Of a stretch of DNA of 64,000 nt, positions 51,401 through 62,830 are shown piece after piece; position 1 is the stretch's first letter; every line of letters starts with the position of its first letter. The position numbers were made by a program, and so were the translations under genes. The DNA is from Acanthornis magna (taxonomy: Eukaryota > Chordata > Aves > Passeriformes > Acanthizidae). The stretch spans positions 62,001-126,000 of the forward strand of contig JAWUZG010001086.1 in assembly GCA_036785705.1 (NCBI GenBank), given 5' to 3'. The notes beneath the pieces were generated by a model. That model was not told where the DNA came from. It saw only the letters and a program-made list of their open reading frames with translations, and did no database searches.

Positions 51401-52654
51401 CCTCTGCATGTCACTTTTATTAATCTCTTAAGGAACGAGATACCAGAGGGCCAGATTTTGTCTGGTACAATTCATGTTACTTTTGAGGGATGGGCTGAAA
51501 TGTGTGCAAGGGTAAGAAGGTGCCCTTGGTGCCCAGCGGGATTTGGGAATTGAGAAACATTTTGGTAACACCAGTTCTCTGGAGGCGCAGGTATCACCGC
51601 TGGTATCCTGAGAGAGTCCTGACAGACTGTTGGGAGCCACTTCATCATTCCATCGTCACAGGGTGTAGGGTGCTCTCTCATGGAGTATGAAGCAAACAGA
51701 AAACATTTCCCATGCAGCTTGAAGCCCTGTCCTGCACCACCTTCCACTTGTGACCTTCCTTTTGAAATACATTTTACTGGCATTACAAGAAAACACATTA
51801 GGCTCCTGGAATTGTGCTTAGAGTAAATGAAGAGCAACATATGTTGTGCAATTGCACCCTATTGTTTTATATTATACTTTGAGAAGAATTTTTGCAATTA
51901 GATTGTTGTTGAAGTCAACAAAGTACAAACATAGGGAGCAGAGTGTTTTTGATAGGGAGGGACCCTGTCAGTAGCTGATTGAGGATTCCTTTTATCTTAA
52001 ATATGATTTAATGCTCTGTGGAAAGAATTAATAATCCCATTTTACACTGAAGCATGCTGTTAATGTGCATATAAAAACCTCAGCAATTTTATTGACAGTT
52101 ATGAATTTACAGCTGCTGGTGGTGAATTTTTTTGAAAGACTGCTTCCTTTTCCCCAATTCTTTGCAGACCATTGTCATAGTTTGCTATTAGCTAAGGCAG
52201 AACCTCATTTAACAGAAATGCATAGGTCTTCAATTTCACTGTATACATGAGGAAAAAAGAAAATCAATGTGAAGCCTGGACTCAGTCTGCTGATGCCAGA
52301 GATGACTATCTGTAGCATACAGAAAGAAACCCTGGCTCAGATTAGTTTTTCTTTACCCTTTGGATGTTAAAAATGACAGAAAGAGGCTACTGCTGGTGAG
52401 AGTTGTTATGACTATTATCCTCTGGTCAAATTTGGTGTTAATCCTAGAGACTGTTAGTGCGTGTAGAAATATTTCAAGTACGCAGTATTAATTTAGTATT
52501 AATTTATATTTATTATTATCATTTATATTATATTCATTGATGGGAAGATGAGTATTAAGAAACAATTTGTGCATTTGCAGTTTCACATTTGCATTGAATA
52601 TCCATTGTTTGTGTGTGCGAATGATTGCCATGCACCCAGGACTATATGTGTATG
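48422..52654. other. Noncoding DNA, no gene recognised
   Basis: No gene is supported. 48780-48930 and 49380-49650 contain little simple sequence and dense E-box or homeodomain-like motifs and may be conserved noncoding DNA. A possible old SINE piece (aataatcccattttacact) lies near 52030. Open frames of 120-126 codons (50852-51232 and 51472-51840, both minus) carry no recognised domain. Confidence 0.6.
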
Positions 52655-52686
52655 TAAATATATATATATAAATATATATACACACA
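52655..52686. repeat. AT/AC dinucleotide microsatellite
   Basis: An alternating TA tract with one AAA interruption, ending in ACACAC. Simple sequence repeat. Confidence 0.9.
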
Positions 52687-53765
52687 GAGTATCTAATCAT
52701 CAAGAATATCAAGGGTGAATATCATTTTAATTTTCAAACAAGGATTTGGAAAAAACCCAGCCAATGCCCAGCTTGCAGAGTTCAGGCTTCACAGGAGGGG
52801 TCCCTGTGTGGCTCATTGCAAACACAACTATACCTAGAAGTGACCTGAAGCTGGTTAAGGGTCCTGTCTGGCCAAGGAAACCCAGTGAAAGAAATGGAGG
52901 TAAAAATGGAAGGTTTGTGTGATGCTATTAATTTTTGGTCTAGGTGGAGCTTCTGTTAAATTGACTGTGACTGTGAAGATTCCTTATAAATTATGTTCTT
53001 TAGACTTGCTAAAAACCTTCCAAAGAATAGATTTTCATGATTTTTTTAAAATTTGAAAGTTGTTGTTCCATTGGATTTATAACAGACGTGCTTTCCTCTT
53101 TTTTATTACACTTCTCATGATTTCTTTTACAGAAATGTCTTTAAAATAATGTCTGAGATGTGCACGTTGGCCAAAATTGTATTTCTTAGTAAGAAATCAA
53201 TGAGAATTTTTAATAAAACATTAAGAAAAAATATAAAACTTTTGAGAAAATGAGAAGGTATGGTTGTAGCAATTCTGCTTTGGGAAATGGAAAGGCTTCT
53301 TTAACTAATTTTTTTCTAGCCCTACTGAAGCTGCTATTTTGGCCTGTGGAAAATGACATTGACTGGTCTTGACATGATGGAGATATTCTTTATGACTCTA
53401 AACCAAGAAGAAGCTGGAGCTTCCCAATTATTTCTATCAACTTTTAGATTCTTAATTTTATTTCCTATTTTATTTCCTTATTTATTTCTTAATATTATTT
53501 TCAGCAGTTCTATTTGATGGTGCATTTGTGGGATCAATGTCTGCAAATCTCATCTACTATTTTCCCTGAATTATTTTATTTATAATTGTTACTTTTTAAT
53601 TCTGAAACTTTACCAACATCTACCAGCAGACTCTGCAAAGCAATTGAATTCAGTAATTAATTTCAAGGGAATGCTGAGCTATTCCTGGCCCAAACTCATT
53701 CTGTGGTTCTGGGTTTCCAGAGACATGGATTCAACATACCTGAGCAGTAAATTTGCCTTAATTTC
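52687..53765. other. Noncoding AT-rich DNA, no gene recognised
   Basis: No gene or repeat family recognised; includes TTATTTC-type low-complexity sequence at 53455-53500. Confidence 0.65.
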
Positions 53766-53826
53766 CAGATATGCATAAACAGATATGCATATGCATATGC
53801 AGATATGCATTCCAGATATGCATAAC
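53766..53826. repeat. Degenerate (cagatatgcat) array with POU-dimer palindrome
   Basis: Four copies of 'agatatgcat' occur within about 60 bp, spaced 13-20 bases apart. Between the second and third copies the sequence is an uninterrupted ATGCAT repeat, giving the 12-mer atgcatatgcat at 53785-53796. That 12-mer is identical to the palindromic MORE element bound by POU-factor (Oct) homodimers. The array may be a simple expansion that makes the motif by chance. Confidence 0.75.
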
Positions 53827-56800
53827 TCAGCTTGGGAACCCAGCTCTGACTTGGAACTTGGGAGATGCTATTTCTGGACTCTGTCCTGACAGCTGATCCT
53901 GATTTGTTCATCTGATCTCTTTGACACACCTTGGGATGCCTGGAAAATATGAGTATATTGTTATTCCCATGTAAAATTATCGCCTCAAGATGCTGTAGTT
54001 TGACATAGTGCATTAGATTTTAACATTTGAGATACATTCTCCACTTTAACTTACTCCATTGCTCATGTTTCTTTTGGAAAAGGAAAGATTTGATTTCTGA
54101 AGGCAATCAATTTTAAAACTTCTTTTTGAAAGGCTATTTTCCCTTTTTTTAAATTATTTTTTCTTAAAGGTCATTTTTCTAAGGACTAGCTTAGAGGTGC
54201 TAAGACATTTCCTCATTCTTTCAAAAGTATAGGATCTGTATGAAATGAACTCCATGATTAGCCAGAGCATTACTTCGCATAAAGTATACAGGATACGTAT
54301 GATGGAGAAAAGTAACGGAAAGACTTGTGGTATATACTGTGTCAGGTATTTTTCTGTACTTAGTAATCTATGGTCCTTTCTCAAAGATGACTATTAAAGT
54401 CTGCTTTATATGGGTGAGCTAGTTCTACATTCTAAATTTAATCTACTTCTAATTCTAAAATTCATTCTAAAGATGAGCTACCATTACATTAAATATTGTG
54501 GTTTCCATTTCAGTAGCAAATATTTTTCTAATTTTAATTAATTAATCAGCCTTAGAATTGGATGAGTTGTTTTTTCTTTTTTTTTTTTGTGAACTAATTA
54601 GATGTAATCTCACTGTCTTGATCTCCATTGCCTTTAATCAGCTTTCTCTGGCCAGATAGCACTCTTAATTCAGTTCTTTAACTTCCAAACTGTAACTGTG
54701 TTTATATATTGTAGGCATTTATAGTAATGCTTGCTCTTCCTTGTTTGCACGAGCCTCAGCATTTCCCCATAACCCCTCAAATGGATTTTGATTCCCACGG
54801 CAATCATAAGCTAATGGGGGAAACCACTGCAGTAATGTGAACAGCAGTTTTATGGTACTGTACATGAGAAAAAAATGTATCGTGGAATAGGCTGCTGCTG
54901 TTGGGGACTTGATCTGTTGATCTGTTGGAAAGACTTGTTTCATGCATGTGTTTTTATTCTCTATTTCTGAGCTGACAATTTGGGGTGACGTTTATGGGAT
55001 TTCTGTCTCACTTCTCTACCTGTTTGATAGAAGGAACTCCATACCTGCAGGATGAGTTATACCTGCATCAGCTAGGAAATTATTCAAGCCTTGGTCTAAC
55101 CTGCTCCCGCTGTACTCCTAACAAATTTTCCATATCAGCTTTAATGAACAAAAAAAAGTATGTTTTGGGAAACTAATGCCTGAATGTGTTTCTGTCCCCT
55201 GCCCAAGCCACAGGGACTCTCTGGGGTGCTGTGGAGATAAACTTCTCCGTTTTCCTCTGTTCTGCACTGACGACGTTTTGCCCCAGAATATTTAAGTTTC
55301 TCTTCCTCAAGGGTCTCCATTGGCACAAGCACCGAGGAGCCAGCACTTGCATCTGAACACAAGTGTTGGGGGCCTAGAAAGTAGTGAGTGCTGTTCCGGG
55401 TATTTAAAGTGGTGTCAATCATGCTAACCCTCAGTAATATTTCAAGTATTTAGATAGACAAATGTTAAACAATTTTTGAATATTTTCCATTAATAATTTT
55501 TGATAGGCACTAGCAGTTTATTTTAAATTAACCTTTATGCTTATAGTATATAAAAATAATTATAGTATGTGTTGCATGTGAAATCAGATGGTTATTCTGA
55601 TCTCAATTTATTTGGATTACATTGTGCTAGAAGTTCAAATTGGCAAAGAAGTATTGAAAGTGGTTAAAGGGCATGTATTTGTATATGATGTACTTGTGAT
55701 CTGCTGCAGAGAGATTCTCTTTGCTGCTGTAAGACACTTTTTCCTTTCACTAACTAAAGATCAGAGCAAACTATTTGCATCAAAGCTTCTTATTTAAAAC
55801 AGTTTATTGATGGCAACACACTTGCTGAATTTGCAAGCAAGCACATTTATGTAGCTGCAGCAGCATGAAGTGTGCCTGCCTGTTATTGGAAAGCATCCAA
55901 GGACATCCTCAGCCTTCCAGCTTTCCTCTGTGTGGGGGGAGGGTTGCTGCTGTTGCTGCTTTTCTTCATTTTCCGTACTGCAGCGATTTCTAAATAAGTG
56001 CTGGTTGATTTCTCCATTTGTTATTTTTCATTTTGAAGTTAGGATGCTTAGTGACCCACTGAAGAGATACAGACTTTCTTTCCGGGACAACTTAACATAG
56101 GATCTCTTCCCTTTCCCTGGTGGTACTGGACTTGGGTGGCTCTCTGGAAGAACCCTGATAGCCCACGGGGTATGTGATGGCCAAGGCAGCAAAAGGTAGC
56201 AAAGGCTGCATCTTCAAACAATACCTTGCACTTATTTGCAAACAAAACCAGGTTGTTAATGAGAAACAGGCTGCCAAGGCAGCAGTGATTCCTGCCTCCA
56301 GAGAAGTGTATGAGGAGGATGCAGCCCCCCAAATGTGTGGGGAGGAAAGGGCAAGGCTGGGCCCCACTGGGGCTGGGGAGTGGCACCCTTGGGGCAGAGC
56401 TAGTGGCCAGCGGCTCAGCAGTGTGGGGTGAGCGCCCATTCCCCAGCCTCCTCCCAGCTCCGAGTCCTTGAGGATCTCAGGGAGTCATTATGCCTTGAGG
56501 TTACTGTGATGGGCTTTCTGCTGCTTTTCCCCAAGCATCTGCCTTTCATCTTTACAAGGCCATACAAAAATTGCCTGTAACTGGCACATATGCTCTCTTT
56601 TGGAGATGAAGGCTGCCATTTGTGTCTAGTTTGAATACTGACACATCATTACCTGGTTAGAGTTTTAAGGAACTACCTTTTAAGAAAGAAACTTTGTCAC
56701 TGATTGAAACTTTTGAATTTCATTGAACAAAGTGGTTTTTAGTGACCTCTATTTCCTGAATGTTATGCCCCCTTTTCGTATGCAGCACTTTGGTGCAAAT

Positions 56801-57299
56801 TCATCAGTTCATTCTAAGCAAGTACAGAGGTTATAATGAGAATGATGACATTATTTTTGGAGGTGATGCTGCCTGGCTGATGCATTTTCAGCACTCTTTT
56901 CAATCTCCCTCAGCTGTACTTAATGTCCAGTTTGTGATGCCAGTGAACGTAGAACAATGTAGCTCTCTTATAAAATCCAAATATTGTACAGGGATAGAAA
57001 CAGTACTTAATTAAGCAAGAAATAAAAGAATTAACATTGTGATATAGGTCTTGTAAATGATCTTCAGATTAGGCAGATGCACATGTGGTCATGTTTAAGA
57101 ACAGCTTTTTGTAATAGTGTAAAGAAGCCCTGAGATATTGGGTTCTGTGAATACATGTATTGCATTGAAAAAATCTAGTAGAAATAAAGGAAAAAAAATC
57201 AACATTTACAGTACCTGATCAGTAAAATAGTAGATTGTGAATGGAAGGATAGTTTGTAACTTTACTATTTTTGGGGAATGATAAAAATGCCATCTTGAA
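53827..57299. other. Noncoding DNA, no gene recognised
   Basis: No gene is supported. 54700-54830 may be conserved noncoding DNA. A 93-codon minus-strand frame at 55141-55422 has mildly protein-like composition but no recognised domain and no clear donor site. 56170-56470 is GC-rich with overlapping open frames on both strands. Confidence 0.6.
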
Positions 57300-57865
57300 G
57301 GCCCTTCAAGGGCTGATTGGTTCTAGTCCTCCAATACGCCAAGGTTCTACCACTTGGAAGAGGGCTATTGAAACCAAGGACTGGATCAGCCATTGCTTTG
57401 TCTGGATGAACCTTCTAAGGACAGAATCTCTCAGCCTGTTTGATGACCTATTCCAGTGCTGCTAGGGAAATTTTTTTCCAGCTGTCCAACTTCAATCTCT
57501 AAAACAGCTTTGTGTGGTTGTTTTCCTTTTTATGCTGTCTGACACTACCAAGAGGAGTTTGCCAGTGGTGTCCAAAGAACTGCCCTTCCAATAGTTGTAA
57601 GCAGATATTAAACACCTCTGTGGTTTCTTCTTTACCAAACTTACCAGGCCCAGCTCCTTTAGCATCTCTACACAGGATATGGACCTTTGTCGAACCTTTT
57701 CTATTTTCTCTGCATCCCTCTTGAACTGAAGGTCTCCCCAGGCTGTCTGAGCACCAGCCTCCCCTATTCTGCTGCCACGCTCCTCCAGATGCAGTTCAGC
57801 GTGCAATTTATTTTGCTCACAGTGAGGGCTCACTTCTGCAGTGTGGTGTCCACTGAAACATCACA
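57300..57865 (-). mobile_element. CR1 LINE fragment with decayed ORF2 C-terminus
   Basis: On the minus strand an open frame (57833-57492) reads LKELGLVSLVKKK, then AYNYWKGSS and SDSIKRKTTT. This matches the CR1 ORF2 C-terminal order LRELGLFSLEKRRLRGD..AYNYLKGG..SDRTRGNG. Further along, 'ctgtttgatgacctattcca' on the plus strand matches the complement of the segment just before the ORF2 stop. Substitutions at key positions and internal frame changes show it is long dead. The strong core is about 57400-57865; the 3' boundary near 57300 is approximate, and no terminal octamer repeat is visible. Confidence 0.85.
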
Positions 57866-58733
57866 GGCATGTTCTTAGGGCTGCTGCTTGGTAAGGTTTC
57901 AGTCAATGCATGGGGTTATTCCGCTCTCGTTGCAGAATTCTGTGGTTTTCCCTGTTGAAGGTTGTGACATGTCTGTTGGTTAGCTCCCAAATTTACTGAA
58001 GTCTTTTGGACAGGCTCTGGCCCTTATCCTGTCAGCAACTCTGCCTAGCTCAGAGCTGCCTGAAAGTTTGCTGAGTGTGTTAACTTCCTATTTGAGTGGA
58101 GCTTAGCCTATAAAAGCCTACTGATAAAGTCCATCCTGTTATTTTTATTTTGATAGCCTCCTAAGATACTTAGTAGTGCTTTTAGGAAAAAACCCTCCAT
58201 TTGTATGTAAATGTAATATATGTATAGATGTATATACTCCTACTCTTCTAAAGAAAAGGAAAGACTCAGTAGTGAAGCAGAAATTGGTGTTTTATTCTTA
58301 ATGCAGAGATAATGTAGATATATTTAGGTTGATGTATGAAATTCTGTAATACTTTTCTTCTGAATACACAATTTTCTGCCCTCTTTATTTCACTGACTAG
58401 CATGAACACTCTACTATCTATAGTTTTGGATACAATTTATTGCGCTTTTGAACAAGAAGTGTTTGGTTTGTGAGAAAGCAGTGTGATGTGTGTTAAGAAA
58501 GTATTTTCATGTTAGATTCCAAGTCTCTTCTATGGGGAGAAATCATCATAATTGGTCTTCCAACATCTCCATTAGACATCTTAAATAGTTTCCACATACT
58601 TGTGAAAGTTTCAATTACTTCACGTACTATTTGACAATTTTAGTCCAAGTAAGGGACACTGGCTGAATTTCTGTACCATGAGAAAAATGTGGTCTAGAAG
58701 GATTTCTTACTGAGAAAAAGGAATGCATCTTTG
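57866..58733. other. Noncoding DNA, no gene recognised
   Basis: No recognisable gene or repeat. Confidence 0.6.
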
Positions 58734-58804
58734 ATTTTTTTTTTTAAGGTACTGTGTATCTTGCATGTTTTTGTTTTTTTTTAAGATACTGTATATCTTG
58801 GATG
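58734..58804. repeat. 37-bp tandem duplication (two diverged copies)
   Basis: A T-run followed by 'aaggtactgtgtatcttgca' (58746) is repeated 37 bases later as a T-run followed by 'aagatactgtatatcttgga' (58783). Each copy carries its own poly-T, consistent with local duplication by slippage or unequal exchange. Confidence 0.85.
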
Positions 58805-60981
58805 CCAGCCCCAAGCCAGACTCTTCATATCTGCAAATTTTAATTTAAGTCAGGGAAGAAAACTCTGGCAAAACATGAAAAGTTTCTTTAGTATAATTTA
58901 TTTTTTGTTTTGATGTGGTTTTTTGTTGTTTAGTTCTCATTATTTGAAGCCATTAACTAAATGACCATGTGGCTCCAGCTCTCAGTTTATGAGCTAGATG
59001 ATGGATGCTGCAATTACTCTGAAATAAAGTGTTATTTTTTATAAGTTAAGAACTGGTTGTTTGTAAGTGAAAAAATGATTGCTGAGCATTAGGAGCATGT
59101 AAATGGAACTGGAGGGAAGAGGAAGATCTACAGAAATTCAGAGAAGGACTTTTGAGGCTTTCTGAAAGAGCTTGTGGAAATGAGCCCAGTGACAGTCCCA
59201 TGCTCATTTCCTCCAGTGATCACTGGATCTACTTGGACATTTAAGGCAGCTTTTAGTCTTGTGTGAAAGACATGATTTGATTCCGGTTATTGTCTCAGTC
59301 CAGTAAACTTAGCTGAAGGAAAGCTTCTATGCAGGGGTGGATTTGGTGGTGTAAATCTACTTTTAGTTCAGTTAAAGACCATGGTCTTCCCTTAACCTCA
59401 TCAGAAGAATGAACAAATCTAGTTCACTTCCCCCTCAAATTTCTCTAGATTTCTTCTTGTGTTCAATGTGCAAACTGACATGAATACAGACTAATCAAGG
59501 AAAGCATTTTTAACAGACTCTCCAAGAAATACAGCATTCTGCGTAAGCACTTGTTTGCTGCCAATAGATCAAGACACAATAATGTAGACCACATACAAGG
59601 CTCTAGAATAATCTTAAAGAACATGAAGAAAATTACAACCCAGGTTGCCTCACAAAAGTACAAGTTCATGACTAGTCCTACAGGACCATGTTAGACATTG
59701 AATTATAATTTGTACCTACATAATTTGAATACTCAGTGTGGTTGCTGTCCAGTACTTAATTAATTTTGTTTGTGTGGTTTTTTCAAAGAAAAACCCAGCG
59801 TGAGAATTTTATTATGGAGGATGACTTCAAGTTGAATGAGATGGCAGTAATTATCCTTGAGAGAAACTGGTTTCATTGTACATGGCAAACTTGTGAAACC
59901 CAAAGGACATACTCTGCCTTGCCTGGCTCCTGAAATCAGCAGAATTGTGTTAGTTCAGATTGCAGATTGTTGTGGGGTTTTTCTACAGAAGATGTAACCT
60001 CCCACCTTACTTTGGAGAAGGAAGTAGAATGGAGCATTATTTGTTCAAGAAAGCAGCATTGAGTTTAAACAATTTCTTGCAGAGATACCTTTGCCTACAG
60101 CTCCTTAGAGCTACATAAATCCACTGAGGAAAACAATAACAAGTGGCAAATGGGCTCTGATGATAACAGGTTCATAACAGCAAAATTTCAAAGGAAGAGA
60201 AGGGGAGCAAGCAGGAGGAGCAGTAATAACAGGAAGATGTTTGCTCTGTTAACTTTTGCATGGGCAAGAGATAGACTCAGGCCTCCTTCACGTGAAAGTG
60301 TGTGGTCACAGCTGCTGCCTTGAGTGCTAAGGTGAAAAGACAGGTGGCATCCCTTGGCATGTGCAGGCAGCTAAAGGTACTCCTGACCATGAAGGGAGCA
60401 CAGAGGCTGCTGGCTGCTTGCTGGCAGGCCATGATGGGCTGTTTGTTTTCATACTCACAGTCTTGGGACACTGCTGCCACTGTCACAGCAGTTTCTTTTC
60501 ATTTTAGGCTGCTGAAAGGGCTTACTTTGTGGATTTGCTGGTTAGATTGATATCCTAAAATTGAAACCATAAATAGTTATGTCACGTTAATATTTGGTTT
60601 GGTAATTTCTGTTTTGCTTTATACACTTCTAATTCAGCACAGGAATACTGCATTCAGCTAAAGGTTTGTTGATTCCCTAAGAGCCAAAAAATTAAAAACA
60701 AACTAGCTTCTTTTGAATATTGCTCTCTTGTGTTCTGAATAACTATTTGCAATCACTACCTACTTATGGTAAGCCTCTGAAAATAGATGCATATAATAGA
60801 AGTCATGTTTTTTAAGGAAAAAGCAGATCAGTGATCCCTGTTACAGACTGTCCACAAAATATCAGGAACTAGTTTTGCTTCATATTGCTGTAAGTGGAGC
60901 AAGGCCTTGGCCTTAAAAAGAGATCAAATTGATACCTCATTGAAAATACTGAGATGCCTTAAACCATTTATTTTGGATAAA
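58805..60981. other. Noncoding DNA, no gene recognised
   Basis: No recognisable gene or repeat family. Confidence 0.65.
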
Positions 60982-62345
60982 TCACACAGAATCACAGAAT
61001 ATGCTGAGTTGGAAGGAATTCACGAGGATCATTGAGTCCAGCTCCTGGCTCTGCGCAGGAGACCCCAAGAGTCACCCCATGTGCCTGAAAGCATTGTCCA
61101 AATGCTTCTTGAACTCCGTTGGCCTTGTTGCTGTGACAGCTTCCCTGGGGAGCTGTTGCAGTGCCCAACCACCCTCTGGTGAAGATCCTTTCCCTGAAAT
61201 TAAACTTAAACCTCCCCTGACACAACTTCAGGGCATTCCCTCAGGTCCTGTCACTGTCACCACAGAGAAGAGATCAGTGCCTGCCCCTCCTCTTCCCCTC
61301 AGGAGGAAGCTGTAACTGCAGTGAGGTCTCCCCTCGGTCTCCTCCAGGCCGAACAGAGCAAGGCCTCAGCCACTCCGCACACAACTTCCTCTCTAGGCCC
61401 TTCACTATCTTCGTGGCCCTTCTTTGGGATGCTCTCTAATAACTTAATATCTTTTATCTCATTCCCCAGTCTGTCCATACCTCCAGGACTTCCCCATCCC
61501 AGGTGCAGAATCTGGCACCTGGATTTCCTTTGTTGAACTCTGTACGGTTGGTGACTGCCCAGTCCTCACCACTGTCGAGGCCTCTCTGCAGGGCCTCTCT
61601 CAGCTCCTCCCAGCTTTGTATCATCTGTGAACTTGCTCTGTATCCCTTCCAGTCCTGCATCCAAGTCATTTATGAAGATGCTGATGAGCACAGGGTCTGA
61701 TGGACACTAGTGCCAGGTCCCTGTCTGGTGTCACCCCATTCTCTGTAACCTTTTGCACCCGACCCATGAGCCAGTTGCTCACCCATCTCATGGTGTGTTT
61801 ATCCAGCTGTGTGCTGGACATTTTGTCCAGAAGGATCCTCTGAGAAACGGTATCCAAAGCTTTACTGAAATACAGAAAGGTTACATCAGCTGGCTTCCCC
61901 TGATCAACTCAGTGGGTTACTTTGTCATAGAAGCAAATCAGGTTTGATAAGCACGACTTTCCTCTCATGAAGCCGTGCTGGCTGTAACCAATGACTGTGT
62001 TGTCTTTCAGGTGTTTTTCAACACCTTCCAAAATAATCTCCATAACTTTGCGTGGCACTGAAGTGAGACTGACAGATCTGTAGCTTCCAGGGTCCTCCTT
62101 TCTCTTCTTGAAAACTGGGGCATTTGCCAGCTTCCAGTCAGCTGGACCACTCCAGATTCCCGAGACCACTCAAAAATTATTGAGAGAGGTTTTGTGATGA
62201 TATCAACTCTTGAGCTATCTAGCTCTTTGAGGATTCTTGGATGTATCCCATCAGGTTGAATAGATTTGTAGGGATCCAGCTGGAGCAGTAGAAAATTTGT
62301 CTGCTGGAGAACTTTGTCAATGGCAATAGCCCTAAAGCCATCTTG
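60982..62345 (-). mobile_element. CR1 LINE, longest copy: RT-domain ORF2 through 3' end, defective
   Basis: The 3' end is at 60982 (tcacacagaatcacagaat on the plus strand) and the element runs to about 62345 on the minus strand. In sense order it reads LQLDPYKSIQPDGIHPRILK, then ADWKLANAPVFKKRKEDPGS, YRSVSLTSVPRKVMEIILEG and SQHGFMRGKSCLSNLI. After a frame change come DTVSQRILLDKM and RWVSNWLMGRVQKVTENGV. These are consecutive reverse-transcriptase motifs of CR1 ORF2. Just after the last motif, near 61690-61715, part of the RT region including the expected catalytic F-ADD block appears deleted, and the reading continues in sequence matching the later ORF2 and the 3' region. Frame changes and stops make it non-functional. 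Confidence 0.92.
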
Positions 62346-62830
62346 ACCTCATGGAAAAAAATCTTGCTGCCCTTCTTCCATCAGAATAACTTTGACCTCA
62401 TTAATATTTTTACTTTGGCAGTCACAGCATGGTGGGGTTGTAACCCAACTTAGAGATGTTAGCTGCTGGACCTCAGAGGGAAATCCCTGATCCTCTGAGC
62501 CTTCTAGATTTGCTAGGAAAACTCCTTCTGGATAAATGTCTGTGTCATAGGGATTACAGAGCAAGTGTCGCTGAGCTTCACTGTGGATTCTGCCAGCATG
62601 CATGCAGCAGGACACCACAGTGATCTTTGTCACAGCTGCAGGGATTCTTGTCACAGCCACAATAGCGATCCTTATGGCATCCAGTGCTTTTGTCACAGTG
62701 CTGCGAAATAATTGCAGCAGCTGCAGCCTCTGCCAGCTCTGTGAAGGCCAAGCCTGTATGTGGACAGGGAACACAAGCTTTGCCTCCTGCTGGTAACCCA
62801 GATGGAAGAAGAGGTCTAAAGTCATCACCT
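62346..62830 (-). other. Unassigned 159-codon open segment upstream of CR1
   Basis: A minus-strand open frame runs from 62828 to 62349 and ends just where the recognisable CR1 ORF2 begins in the sense direction. It could be the more variable 5' part of the same CR1 ORF2, a different insertion, or chance. I recognise no motif in it. Its middle is a degenerate tandem array (62622-62700) of about 20-24 bp units around 'gatctttgtcacag', which may have kept the frame open. Confidence 0.3.
62622..62700. repeat. Degenerate minisatellite, about 21-24 bp unit
   Basis: Four imperfect units start at 62622 (gatctttgtcacagctgcag), 62643 (gattcttgtcacagccacaa), 62667 (gatccttatggcatccagtg) and 62687 (cttttgtcacagtgctgc). 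Unit length is 20-24 bp; the third unit is the most diverged. Confidence 0.6.

Noticed and set aside
55141..55422. Minus-strand 93-codon frame with charged, somewhat protein-like sequence
   Set aside because: A possible acceptor (acttgtgttcag) exists inside the frame, but no donor follows and no family is recognised; kept only as a note.
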